In this document: one piece after another, positions 7,741 through 16,079 of the stretch
Position numbering within the stretch: position 1 is the first letter of the stretch
Layout: every line of letters begins with the position of its first letter
Origin: Heteroruminococcus sp964370005
Lineage (GTDB): Bacteria; Bacillota; Clostridia; Oscillospirales; Ruminococcaceae
Assembly: GCA_964370005.1 (NCBI GenBank)
Contig: CAYJGR010000020.1
Location: forward strand, 1 to 28,681
Length of the DNA: 28,681 nucleotides
Direction of reading: 5' to 3'
Notes under the pieces: model-generated
The model's input: only the letters and a program-made list of their open reading frames with translations
Databases searched by the model: none
What the model was told of the DNA's origin: nothing
Program-made: the position numbers and the translations under genes

Positions 7741-9554
7741 CACTCGGCCTCCTTTTGGTACTTCTCGGCCTGTGCGGCACCTATGGCGGGAACCCTAATT
7801 CTTACGGTTGTGCCCTCGTCGGGCTCACTCTCAATGGACAGCCCATACTGCGCTCCAAATGTAAGCCCTATGCGTTGGTGTACATTTCGCAGACCTATAC
7901 CCGAACCCTTTGTATCGCCGGGGGTGTAGTGGGGGTCAAGCAGTTTGGATAGCACCTCAGGGGTCATGCCCAGGCCGTTATCCGACACCTCAATTATGAC
8001 ATCCTCCCCATCCATAAATGCCTTCACGCTGATTTTCGCATCCTCATCAGCGATGGCCATGCCGTGATATATGGCATTCTCAAGTATCGGCTGTACCATA
8101 AGTTTTATGGAATAAAGTCCTTTTATTTCGGGGTCGGCATCTATATCCACCTCAAAACGGTTTTTATAGCGCATTTTTTGTATATTCATGTAGTGGCGGG
8201 CATGTTCAAGCTCATCCTCAATTGGGATCATTATATTGCCACGGCTTAGTGATATGCGGAAAAGCCTTGCAAGCGAGGTAACCATAAGTATTGCTTCCTC
8301 GGTGCGACCGTTTTCATTCATCCACACCACCGAATCGAGGGTATTATAGAGAAAATGTGGGTTTATTTGGGATTGTAGCACATCCAGTTCACTGCGGCGC
8401 TTTGAGCGTTCTTGGCGTACTATATCGTCCATAAGATGACGCATGGTGGATACCATAGATTCGATGGAACTGCTCAAATGTTCTATCTCGTAAGGGCCTC
8501 CCACACTCAAATTCACCGATTCTTCCCCCGCCTCCAACGCTTTTACAGAACTTTCAAGCGCCTTTATCGGCTTAGATATCCGCTCAGATATTTGTAAGTT
8601 GATAAATACCAGTAAGAATATAAAAAAGAAAAGTGTGAACAGTGCAAATAACATCAGCGGACTGAGATCATCCCACAAATTATCTGTAGGGGTCACCGCC
8701 ACCAATTTCCACCCAGTATAACCCACCGTTTTTATGGTGACTTGGCGGTTTTCGCCCAAAAACTCCTCTTCATGGCTTCCATCGGTGTACCCTGCCGCCA
8801 CAATGTTGTTCTCCTCCAACAAATCGGCATATATTAGCTGTTGGCGGGGGTGATATATTATCTCACCGCTATCGTCTATAAGATATAGGTAGCTGTCGGG
8901 TGAAAGTTTTGCATTGCGGCAAATTTGCTCTATTCCCACAAAGCTCATATCGACCAGCAATACTCCTCCTCGTGTAACCCCCCCGCTTGTCAGCTCAACA
9001 TGACGACTGAGTGACACCACCCAGCGGTACTGATAATCGGTATTTACAAACAGATTTTGTACATGTGGGGTGGAGAAATGCAAATTTTCTATGCGCTGAC
9101 TGGCCGTGATAAACCAATCGGTCTCTTGGGGGCTGACATTATTTTTCAGGGTGGGCAGTGGTGTCGCCGACACAAGCTCCCCCTCGCTCGAAAATACTGC
9201 AATCGATACTATGGAGTCACGGCTACTCTCATAAAGCAGGCTCATATCATCGTCAAGGCTCTGCGACAAGAGGTCGGTATTTTTGATGACGGTGTAGTAC
9301 ATGGTATCCGACACCCCCATCATATTGCGTAAATACGAGTCAAGGTTTAAGTTGACCTGCGCGAGCACCTGCTCACTTGCGTCGGCCGTTTGCTCATTGT
9401 CCAGCGCCGAAAAACGAAATAGCAAAGCTAGCCCCAATATGACCATGCCGGCTACCGCTACCGCTGTAAAGGATAGCGACAGGATCATTTGTATGCTGGA
9501 ACGCCTATAAAATTTTCGCCACGGTTCCATGGCCGACACAAAAAAACGGTACAT
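7740..9554 (-). CDS. YesM-type sensor histidine kinase (dCache-HAMP-His_kinase-HATPase)
   Basis: This is a membrane sensor kinase of 604 residues counted from the ATG at 9554. I prefer that start because AGAGGG lies 6 nt before it, while the ATG at 9560 touches the site. Layout: TM1 about 22-48, an extracytoplasmic double-Cache region about 50-298, TM2 about 299-321, and HAMP about 322-375. The His_kinase H-box LQSQINPHFLYN follows, with phosphoacceptor His400. The HATPase has QPILENAIYHG (N-box Asn493), VSDNGLGM and GSGIGLRNV. The gene starts 14 bp after the response regulator stop and overlaps the binding-protein gene by the TGATG junction. It is expected to phosphorylate the adjacent regulator. 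The signal may be sugar bound by Cache directly, or sugar-loaded binding proteins docking on it. Confidence 0.92.
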   Translation of the reverse strand: MYRFFVSAMEPWRKFYRRSSIQMILSLSFTAVAVAGMVILGLALLFRFSALDNEQTADASEQVLAQVNLNLDSYLRNMMGVSDTMYYTVIKNTDLLSQSLDDDMSLLYESSRDSIVSIAVFSSEGELVSATPLPTLKNNVSPQETDWFITASQRIENLHFSTPHVQNLFVNTDYQYRWVVSLSRHVELTSGGVTRGGVLLVDMSFVGIEQICRNAKLSPDSYLYLIDDSGEIIYHPRQQLIYADLLEENNIVAAGYTDGSHEEEFLGENRQVTIKTVGYTGWKLVAVTPTDNLWDDLSPLMLFALFTLFFFIFLLVFINLQISERISKPIKALESSVKALEAGEESVNLSVGGPYEIEHLSSSIESMVSTMRHLMDDIVRQERSKRRSELDVLQSQINPHFLYNTLDSVVWMNENGRTEEAILMVTSLARLFRISLSRGNIMIPIEDELEHARHYMNIQKMRYKNRFEVDIDADPEIKGLYSIKLMVQPILENAIYHGMAIADEDAKISVKAFMDGEDVIIEVSDNGLGMTPEVLSKLLDPHYTPGDTKGSGIGLRNVHQRIGLTFGAQYGLSIESEPDEGTTVRIRVPAIGAAQAEKYQKEAE

Positions 9555-9568
9555 GTACATCCCTCTGC

Positions 9569-11152
9569 TTACTTTGCACGGTACTTTGTGGGAGATACCC
9601 CAAAGTGTTTTTTGAATACATAGCTAAAATAATTTGGGTCTTGATAGCCCGTTTGCTCGGCAATTAAATAGGTTTTTTCCTCGGTGTCACGTAGCAGTGT
9701 CAATGCCGCTTCCATGCGCACCTCGGTGACATAACCTGTGAAACTCATGCCGGTTTCTCGTTTGAATACGGTCGAGAAATATGTGGGACTTAGATGAAGA
9801 TGCTTGCAAAGTCGCTCGACTGACAATTCGCTGTCCGAGTAGTTTTCGGCTATAAACGCCTTGGCTTTTTCTATCAGACGACCTGTTGAGGTGGCACGTT
9901 GTTGGGACAAACGTCGTTGCAGGCGCAGACAACATTCTATACACCAACTCTCAAGCTCCTCAAGCGAGGCAAAATCGGTAATTTTCACCGTGCCCTTAAA
10001 ACTCTTACCAAATACCTCATCGAGTTCAATCTCGGCAGTGCGGGTGAGCGAAAACAGGCAGGTGAGTATTGTCAAAAAATACAGATGACATTGTGACATG
10101 GCAAGCCCTGCCCGCCCAATGCACCCTATCTGCTCCCCCACCACCCTGTGTACATCCTCGGGGGTGCCAAGCTTCACCGCATTTATCAGCTCCTGTTTGT
10201 CCTGTTCCTCAAATGATATGTTTGCGTGTTGTTGTGGTTCGAGGTCGGCGATATATATTGTACGCCCTGTGCCTATGAGTACCCTGTAATCAAGAGCACT
10301 GCCTGCCCCACTCACCGAATCGCCCAGATCCCCTATATGTTCGCACACACTCCCCACACCCACTGTGAGGGTAAGTCCAAGGTAACTTTTGGCCAGTTGG
10401 CACACCCTGTTGATCTCCTCGGTCAGGGCATACACATCCTCACTGCTTGTGAGGCCCACGATAAGCGCCACCCATCCGCTGTGCAGAAAAGGTCTGCAAT
10501 TTGCATTTTTTAGCCTTAAGTGATCCTCAAAAAATTGCTGTACCGATAAAAGGGTCAGCTCATGGTCACTGTGAGGTTGATCAACCATCACAAGAGCCGC
10601 CACCCATGCGGGGCTTTGTAGATCAAGGTCATATCTTGCCGCACGCTGTGATATTTGATCGGGTGATATGCGCCCCTCAAATAACTGCGAAAAAAACATC
10701 TCACGTAGTAGCGGTAAAGATTCCTCATATCGTCGACGTAGTGTTTCATTGTCCCGACGCTCGGCACGCTCTTTGTCTATTTGCAACTTGAGTTTACACA
10801 GCACATCGCAAAGCTCTGCTGCATTTATGGGCTTTAGGATATATTCAAACACATTCATGCTGATGGCCTGCTTTGCATACTCAAATTCGTCAAAGCCTGA
10901 AAATATCACAAACTTAGTGGCGGGAAGGCGGGGGGTAAGCCGTCGGCACAACTCCAAACCGTCCAGAAACGGCATTTTTATGTCGGTCAGTATCACATCG
11001 GGTTTGTATTGTTCGGCAAGTTCAAGGGCTTCCTGTCCGTTTTCAGCCTGACACACAAGCTCAAAACCAAGCGCTCTCCAATCCATTTTAGTGCTGATAC
11101 CAAGTCGTATATCTTCTTCGTCGTCAACCAGTAGGACTCGGTAATAATCCAT
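9569..11152 (-). CDS. YesN-type response regulator with AraC DNA-binding domain
   Basis: The protein has 527 residues. A receiver domain spans about 1-120, with acidic pair Asp10/Asp11 and phosphoacceptor Asp57 in LTDIKM, plus the conserved KP lysine near 110. A central linker of about 290 residues follows. The C-terminal AraC-type double helix-turn-helix covers about 420-527 (LSVERLCKHLHLSPTYFS; GYQDPNYFSYVFKKHFGVSPTKYR). An in-frame ATG at 11236 would add 28 residues that do not match a receiver start and would run into the terminator of mglC. The ATG at 11152 has GGAG 8 nt upstream and gives the standard MxxYRVLLVDDE beginning. It is the likely activator of the mgl and gal genes. First gene of its transcript. 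Confidence 0.93.
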   Translation of the reverse strand: MDYYRVLLVDDEEDIRLGISTKMDWRALGFELVCQAENGQEALELAEQYKPDVILTDIKMPFLDGLELCRRLTPRLPATKFVIFSGFDEFEYAKQAISMNVFEYILKPINAAELCDVLCKLKLQIDKERAERRDNETLRRRYEESLPLLREMFFSQLFEGRISPDQISQRAARYDLDLQSPAWVAALVMVDQPHSDHELTLLSVQQFFEDHLRLKNANCRPFLHSGWVALIVGLTSSEDVYALTEEINRVCQLAKSYLGLTLTVGVGSVCEHIGDLGDSVSGAGSALDYRVLIGTGRTIYIADLEPQQHANISFEEQDKQELINAVKLGTPEDVHRVVGEQIGCIGRAGLAMSQCHLYFLTILTCLFSLTRTAEIELDEVFGKSFKGTVKITDFASLEELESWCIECCLRLQRRLSQQRATSTGRLIEKAKAFIAENYSDSELSVERLCKHLHLSPTYFSTVFKRETGMSFTGYVTEVRMEAALTLLRDTEEKTYLIAEQTGYQDPNYFSYVFKKHFGVSPTKYRAK

Positions 11153-11225
11153 ATGCTTTGCTCCATATATAAGATAATTTGATTTATCTAACCATATCAT
11201 AAAACTATATTGACTGCAAATATAA

Positions 11226-11256
11226 AGGACGTGCAATCAGGCAAAATGCACGTCCT
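11226..11256 (-). terminator. Terminator after mglC
   Basis: The perfect 10-bp arms AGGACGTGCA (11226-11235) and TGCACGTCCT (11247-11256) enclose an 11-nt loop. On the minus strand the stem is followed by TTATATTTG. It stands 15 bp beyond the mglC stop and 74 bp before the regulator start, so it separates the importer transcript from the sensory/Leloir transcript. Confidence 0.75.
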
Positions 11257-11271
11257 CACGGGAAAGGAATG

Positions 11272-12321
11272 TTATTTTTTCACCAGATACTTGCGCATAT
11301 CAAGCGAACATGCAAATAAGATGATAGCACCCTTTATAAGATATTGTAGGTTTTGATCTATCGAAATCATATTCAGACCTACAAATATAAGTCTTAGCAT
11401 AAATACACCGATTATAATACCTCGGACTTTACCGATACCACCCACAAATGACACCCCGCCGATTACACAGGCTGCAATTGCATCAAGCTCGTAGTTCGCA
11501 CCGGTATTGGCCGTATTGGAACCTATGCGTGCACCCTCTATAAAACCTGTGACACCGTACATGGCACCGGCCAATGCAAACACCGCAATGGTAGTAAGCA
11601 TAACGTTAACACCCGATACACTGGCGGCCTCCTCGTTGGCACCCAGTGCAAACATATTCTTACCCAGGGTGGTCTTGTTCCAAATAAACCACATGATACC
11701 CGCAAGCACTATGGCAAACCATACATAATTGGGTATGGGGGTATTGCCTATAGATAATACCGAACCCTTGACAAATTCGGTGTAAGACTCATCCAGTCCC
11801 GATATGGCCGTGCCGTTGTTGTTGCCCATTTGTACATAGAGCAGTAGGAGTGTGTAGATGATAAGCTGGGTGGCCAGCGTCACTATGAAAGGGTGTAGCT
11901 TAAACCTTGCCACAAAAAACCCATTGAAGGCACCTATCACAGCACCCAGAAGCATGGCTATAGGTATAACTACAAATATACTCATAGTGCCAAGTTCCGG
12001 CCACATCTTGGTAGCCGAACCCACCACCTGTAAAAGCGAGGCCGATACACAGGCTGTAAGTCCCACTATACGCCCGGCCGACAGGTCGGTACCGGTCAGT
12101 ACGATACATCCTGCCACACCCAAAGCGGCCGGTAAATATGCCGCTGTGAGCGAAATAATATTTATTATCGAGGCTGTCTTTAGAAAATTCTCGTTTACTA
12201 TAGCTATGTAGATTATCGCAATAAATAAAATTATAAACAGTGCATTATCCAAAAGCATACCCAGTATTTTCTTTATATCCCATCTGTCCTCGGTCTTTAA
12301 GCTTGCAACAAAATTATTCAT
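11272..12321 (-). CDS. mglC: Galactose/methyl-galactoside ABC transporter permease
   Basis: MglC is the membrane channel of the Mgl importer and would homodimerise with MglA on its cytoplasmic side. The 349 residues form about 8-10 hydrophobic helices in the BPD_transp_2 family (RbsC/XylH/MglC). Family marks are LTGTDLSAGRIVGL, GAFNGFFVARFKLHPFIVTLAT, TTLGKNMFALGANEEAASVSG and the glycine-rich AACVIGGVSFVGGIGKVRG coupling region. It starts 15 bp after mglA behind a G-rich AGGGGG site. The N-terminus and the asparagine-rich MGNNNGTA loop agree with MglC rather than ribose permeases. Galactose specificity rests on the neighbours. Confidence 0.93.
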   Translation of the reverse strand: MNNFVASLKTEDRWDIKKILGMLLDNALFIILFIAIIYIAIVNENFLKTASIINIISLTAAYLPAALGVAGCIVLTGTDLSAGRIVGLTACVSASLLQVVGSATKMWPELGTMSIFVVIPIAMLLGAVIGAFNGFFVARFKLHPFIVTLATQLIIYTLLLLYVQMGNNNGTAISGLDESYTEFVKGSVLSIGNTPIPNYVWFAIVLAGIMWFIWNKTTLGKNMFALGANEEAASVSGVNVMLTTIAVFALAGAMYGVTGFIEGARIGSNTANTGANYELDAIAACVIGGVSFVGGIGKVRGIIIGVFMLRLIFVGLNMISIDQNLQYLIKGAIILFACSLDMRKYLVKK

Positions 12322-12336
12322 TATGCTTCCCCCTCT

Positions 12337-13833
12337 TTACACATACTTTGCAGCCAGAGTTAGAATTTCTTCTTGGCTTGTCTGTTTTGCATCGACTTCG
12401 CCGGCTATGCGTCCTCCCGACATCACCATGATGCGGTCACATACCCCGAGCAGTTCGGGCATCTCGGACGACACCATTATAACACCCTTGCCCTGCGCCG
12501 CTAAATTGATTATAAGCTGATATATCTCATACTTAGCACCCACATCTATACCGCGTGTGGGCTCGTCAAGCAGTAATACTTCGGGCTTTGTCAGTAGCCA
12601 TCGCCCTATTATAACTTTCTGCTGATTGCCACCCGACAAAGAACGTATACGGGTCTTTTGACTGGGTGTTTTTATATGCATCGACTCTATAGACCAGTCG
12701 GTATCGGTCTTCATCTTTTTGCTGCTGAGCCAGGCATAATTTACATAGCTTTTAAGGTTTGATATAACTGTATTCTCCCGCACATCAAGTATACCGAATA
12801 TTCCGCTGGCTCGCCGTTCCTCTGTGAGCAGTGCAAAGCCGTTTTTTATCGCCTCTCGTGGTGTGCGGTTTTGTAACTGTTTGCCATGTAGCTCAATTTC
12901 GCCACCCTGTCTTGTCATATAACCAAACAGGTTTTCAAGTAACTCGGTGCGTCCAGAACCATCCAGACCCGCTACACCTAAAATCTCACCTTTACGCAGC
13001 TCAAAACTGACATCATGAAGATTTGTGTATTTACCCGACATATTCTTGACGCTTAAAATCATCTCATCGGGGGTGTTGGTCTTCTCGGGGAAACGGTTTG
13101 TAAGTTCTCGTCCCACCATGAGGCGAATTATTTCCTCCATAGTGAGTTCTTTTGAGGGACGTGTGGCCACCCATGCACCGTCACGCATGATTGTAACCTC
13201 ATCGCTTATGCGCAGTATCTCCTCCATCTTATGGCTTATGTAAATGATACCACAGCCCCGCTCTTTGAGCATACCTATAATGCGGAACAGGTGTTCAACC
13301 TCGGTCTCGGTCAGTGAAGAGGTCGGCTCGTCAAATACAATCACCTTAGCATCATACGAAACTGCCTTTGCGATCTCCACCATTTGGCGTTGTGAAACCG
13401 GCATGGTAGACATGATGGCTTTAGGATTGACGCTCACACCAAGCTCCTCAAATATAGCCTCGGTGCGCTTGCGCATTATCCTCTCGCTGACCACAAAACC
13501 GCCGAGTTTTGGATAACGACCCAACCACAAATTATCAAGCACGCTGCGGGTGAGGGCTTGGTTGAGTTCCTGGTGCACCATTGCTACACCGTTTTCGAGT
13601 GCCTCTTTGGAGTTTTTGAAATTTATATCTTTGCCATCCAAGGTGATAGTACCCGCATCCTTTCGGTATATACCGAACAGGCATTTCATCAGAGTGGATT
13701 TGCCGGCACCGTTCTCACCCATGAGGGCATGTACCGTACCCGGGCGCACCTTGAGTGATACATTGTCCAAAGCTTTTACGCCCGGAAATTCCTTGTGGAT
13801 ATTTTGCATATCAAGCAGTACTGTTTGCTCCAT
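12337..13833 (-). CDS. mglA: Galactose/methyl-galactoside ABC transporter, tandem ATP-binding protein
   Basis: MglA powers uptake of sugar delivered by MglB through MglC. The 498 residues hold two fused nucleotide-binding domains. The first has Walker A GENGAGKST (39-47), a degenerate signature PVSQRQ (145-150), Walker B VIVFDE (164-169) and switch His201. The second has a Walker A-like GLDGSGRT (289-296), with Arg in place of the lysine, then signature LSGGNQQ (399-405) and Walker B LLLDEP (420-425). This unequal pair is the normal state of the MglA/RbsA/XylG family. GGAGG lies 6 nt before the ATG. A long repeat-containing gap of 466 bp separates it from mglB. Confidence 0.95.
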   Translation of the reverse strand: MEQTVLLDMQNIHKEFPGVKALDNVSLKVRPGTVHALMGENGAGKSTLMKCLFGIYRKDAGTITLDGKDINFKNSKEALENGVAMVHQELNQALTRSVLDNLWLGRYPKLGGFVVSERIMRKRTEAIFEELGVSVNPKAIMSTMPVSQRQMVEIAKAVSYDAKVIVFDEPTSSLTETEVEHLFRIIGMLKERGCGIIYISHKMEEILRISDEVTIMRDGAWVATRPSKELTMEEIIRLMVGRELTNRFPEKTNTPDEMILSVKNMSGKYTNLHDVSFELRKGEILGVAGLDGSGRTELLENLFGYMTRQGGEIELHGKQLQNRTPREAIKNGFALLTEERRASGIFGILDVRENTVISNLKSYVNYAWLSSKKMKTDTDWSIESMHIKTPSQKTRIRSLSGGNQQKVIIGRWLLTKPEVLLLDEPTRGIDVGAKYEIYQLIINLAAQGKGVIMVSSEMPELLGVCDRIMVMSGGRIAGEVDAKQTSQEEILTLAAKYV

Positions 13834-13966
13834 ATGTCTCCTCCTTAAATATCTTACCTCTAAAACCTTTGCTAAGGCCTCGCCCTAATATAGCACGAGG
13901 GTTTAGCAAGGGTTTTAATTTTATAGAAAATAGAAAAGGGCATATATTTGCGCTACGATTTTTTGG

Positions 13967-14071
13967 TTGGGGGGTAGTTTTGAGGTGTGCGTACTGATGT
14001 CCGTGACTGCCCCCCGGTCTCGGACTCATGTACGTGCGCCCCAAAGCTGCCGCCCAAGCGGAAAAGCGGAG
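13967..14071. repeat. Interspersed palindromic repeat, family A, copy 2
   Basis: This copy corresponds to 134-242 in the same orientation. It begins TTGGGGGGTAGTTTT, contains the invariant CTCATGTACGTGCGC (14025-14039), and ends AAAGCTGCCGCCCAAG followed by CGGAA and AGCGGAG. The ends again pair imperfectly. Just before it, CGATTTTTTGG plus a G-run (13956-13974) recurs at 15894-15914, so the unit may extend further left. It has no coding capacity. Confidence 0.6.
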
Positions 14072-14210
14072 TGCACGACACAACCTATCGCCCTATGTCC
14101 TTGACCTTAAATACAAAATAATCGTAAAACGATACCATAGTTCTTCACTATTAGTCATTAGCTATTAGTTGCCCTTGACCTTTGCCCTTAAAAGCCCTTT
14201 TCTAACATCT

Positions 14211-14247
14211 AAATGGCGGGACTTCTGTTTTAGAAGCCCCGCCATTT
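14211..14247 (-). terminator. Hairpin after mglB (possible attenuating terminator)
   Basis: The outer arms AAATGGCGGG (14211-14220) and CCCGCCATTT (14238-14247) and inner arms CTTCT/AGAAG pair with one A-C mismatch, closing on GTTTT. It stands 52 bp downstream of the mglB stop. The T-tract is short on both strands. A hairpin behind the binding-protein gene is a common way to make more binding protein than ATPase and permease. Confidence 0.6.
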
Positions 14248-14299
14248 TGTCGGTCAAAATCCGGCGACAGGGAATACCGTTTGCGGTTTCTATTCTATC

Positions 14300-15603
14300 T
14301 TAGCCGGTGTATACGCCGTAAGGTACACGGATCTTGGCAACACCTTCGTCAACATTGTAGCTGTCGGTGTTATCCATGAGTGCGGCACCGCCACTTACAT
14401 TGGCAACCAGTGCACAGATGGTGTCAGCCATACCCACAGCATCCTGCATGATTGTGCCGGTCATTTTGCCTTCGCCGATCAGCTGTTTTGCAGAATCGGT
14501 GGCATCAACGCCGAATACGGGGATTGTGGGGCCGCCATCGCCATTGTTGTAGCCGGCAGTCTGGAGCGAGGAGATTGCGCCCTCGGCCATGCCGTCATTG
14601 TTGGCGATAACAAGCTCGATCATGTTGTTGTTGGCCTCGGAGTACTCAGCCAAAATGGTGTTCATATAGTTGGTAGCAGCGGCGGCAGACCATTTGCCGT
14701 CCTGATCAACCAGGTACTTGGAAGCATTGTTTGCATCATAGAATACGAGTGCGGGTTTGCCGGCCTCGGTCAGAACTGCGTCGGCATCCTCAACACCAAA
14801 CTGGGTGCGAGCNNNNNNNNNNNNNNNNNNNNNNNNNNNNNNNNNNNNNNNNNNNNNNNNNNNNNNNNNNNNNNNNNNNNNNNNNNNNNNNNNNNNNNNN
14901 NNNNNNNNNNNNTGCCGGCCTCGGTCAGAACTGCGTCGGCATCCTCAACACCAAACTGGGTGCGAGCATCAGCCTCTGCGTTGCCTTCTTGACCCTTGAA
15001 CATTACATAGGAGATGTTACCATCGCCGTTGAGGTCAACTGCGTCGTAATTCTCGGCAAGGTATGCGCCGATCATTTCGCCCTGCATGTGGCCTGCCTCG
15101 GGGGCATTTGTGCCAACAAAGGCGCACTTCTCGTAGCTGCTTACCACTTCGTCTGCAACTTCACGGTTGAAGAATACGATGGGAATATCAGCGGCCTTAG
15201 CGGCATCGACTGCACCCTGAGCAGCATCGGGAGAAGAGGTCTCAACGATGTTGACAATCAGAAGATTGGCGCCATTTGTGATAGCTGTGTTGATCTGATC
15301 GGTCTGGGTGGCTTGGTTGTTACCACCGTCATAGTTCTGGAAAGTAACGCCCAGTGCGGTCAGTTTTTCGTCCATGCTTGCACGCACGCTCGAGATGTAA
15401 ACATCAGAGAAATCATAGTAGAATACTGCGGCATTTACGTCGGAAGCGGGAGCGGCATCACCCTCAGGTGCGGCTTCGCCCTCGGGAGCGGCCTCGGACT
15501 CGGGTGCAACCTCAGCCTCGGGCTCAGCAGGTGTAGAGCCACAGGCTACCAGTGCCATCATAAGAACAAGGGAAAGTAGTATTGCAAGAATTCTTTTGTT
15601 CAC
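14300..15603 (-). CDS. mglB: Galactose/glucose-type ABC transporter substrate-binding lipoprotein (split by assembly gap)
   Basis: MglB is the extracytoplasmic sugar receptor of the MglAC importer. As given, the frame is broken by 100 N. Removing the N run and one copy of the flanking 55-bp duplication (155 bp in total) yields one uninterrupted 382-residue protein. It has signal peptide and lipobox ALVAC (Cys21), an Ala/Glu/Pro-rich linker (about 22-56), then a type I binding fold. Against E. coli MglB, Asp67, Asn146, Arg214, Trp253, Asn284 and Asp315 are kept. Phe16 is replaced by Tyr69, His152 by Asn208, Asp154 by Glu210 and Asn256 by Gln335, so the pocket may prefer another hexose. The calcium loop DLNGDGNIS is present. 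It starts with GTG, 7 nt after a strong AAGGAGGA. It is the first gene of the importer operon. Confidence 0.9.
14758..14967. other. Assembly gap of 100 N flanked by an exact 55-bp overlap
   Basis: Positions 14758-14812 and 14913-14967 are identical, and 14813-14912 is exactly 100 N. The reading frame of mglB continues perfectly if one copy and the N run are deleted. This means two contigs ending in the same sequence were joined with a default gap. It is not a biological repeat. Confidence 0.93.
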
Positions 15604-15830
15604 GTTTTGTTCCTCCTTAGATTGTTAATACTTTTTTCACCCAAACACTCGTTTGGGACTATGGCAATTGTATTGCATTTGAAATGAAAAATCGATAGAA
15701 AAATCTTTGTCGTACTATAAAAAAACTTAGAAATTTATACTGTTTTTTTCCAATTCATAACCTGTTTTGTCTAAATGTCACATATAAGGTATTTGTAATT
15801 GTGAAATGTGACAAGTTAGAGAAGAGATGA
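15604..15830 (-). promoter_or_regulatory. mglB leader and upstream control region
   Basis: This AT-rich region lies upstream of mglB. The ribosome site AAGGAGGA is at 15611-15618. A stem CCCAAAC/GTTTGGG (15640-15657) sits in the leader and may protect the mRNA. Further up, TGTCACAT (15776-15783) and ATGTGACA (15806-15813) form an 8-bp inverted repeat with a 22-bp spacer, a plausible operator for a dimeric regulator. On the minus strand GTGACA, then 16 bp, then TATGAA could be a weak promoter. I see no convincing cre site or strong sigma-A box. Confidence 0.35.
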
Positions 15831-15837
15831 TAGGTAG

Positions 15838-15914
15838 GGGCGGTCATTGGACGCCCGAAAACATAACAACAACCCGCAAACAATGCCCCGCCACGATTTT
15901 TTGGGTGGGGGGGT
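15838..15914. repeat. Palindromic repeat fragments upstream of mglB
   Basis: A stem GGGCG/CGCCC (15838-15842 and 15852-15856) is followed by CGATTTTTTGGG and a G-run (15894-15914). The latter also occurs at the left edge of family A copy 2 (13956-13974). I see no gene here. The pieces look like remnants of the same kind of small dispersed elements found elsewhere in the window. Confidence 0.4.
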
Positions 15915-15963
15915 AAACCAAATGATAGGCGGAGGTGGGGATGTGAAGACTGCATAAAAGTTC

Positions 15964-15992
15964 AGCCCACCTGCTCTCTTCGCAGGTGGGCT
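15964..15992 (-). terminator. Terminator of the yfmF-yfmH-lgt-folD-yebC operon
   Basis: Perfect 11-bp GC-rich arms AGCCCACCTGC (15964-15974) and GCAGGTGGGCT (15982-15992) enclose a 7-nt loop. On the minus strand the stem is followed by GAACTTTTATG. It is 87 bp past the yebC stop, with a family B repeat in between. It also shields the mglB promoter region from read-through. Confidence 0.8.
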
Positions 15993-16025
15993 ATTTAAAG
16001 TTTTACTCGATTTTTTGGGGAAATC

Positions 16026-16056
16026 GCAGGGTTCGGGGACGGCGTCCCCGAGGTCT
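16026..16056. repeat. Interspersed palindromic repeat, family B, copy 2 (inverted, partial)
   Basis: This segment is the reverse complement of 4211-4241 with few changes. Its core CGGGGAC-GGC-GTCCCCG (16034-16050) is a perfect 7-bp stem. Only the half with the GGGGAC stem is present, and the CCACCTTTT stem of copy 1 is missing. It lies 24 bp after the yebC stop codon, so it may help terminate or stabilise that transcript. Confidence 0.6.
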
Positions 16057-16079
16057 CGCCCTTAAAACTTCGCCATTTT

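Larger units (their letters stand above)
13834..14299. other. Long mglB-mglA intergenic region
   Basis: This 466-bp region holds no gene. It contains the second family A repeat (13967-14071), two short CCTTGACCTT motifs at about 14100 and 14174 that recall the arm of the terminator at 288-322, an AT-rich stretch of short direct repeats (about 14145-14170), and the hairpin after mglB at 14211-14247. Such a gap inside a transporter operon is expected to lower mglA/mglC expression relative to mglB. Confidence 0.6.

Noticed and set aside
11153..11236. 28-residue N-terminal extension of the response regulator
   Set aside because: It would begin inside the mglC terminator and lacks a ribosome site; the internal ATG gives a standard receiver start with GGAG.
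13834..14299. Small protein gene in the long mglB-mglA gap
   Set aside because: A 90-codon minus frame (13811-14083) overlaps the repeat and the mglA start, without a ribosome site or protein-like sequence.
14300..15603. mglB as a frameshifted or truncated pseudogene
   Set aside because: The break coincides with the N run and exact flanking duplication; collapsing these gives a complete intact frame.
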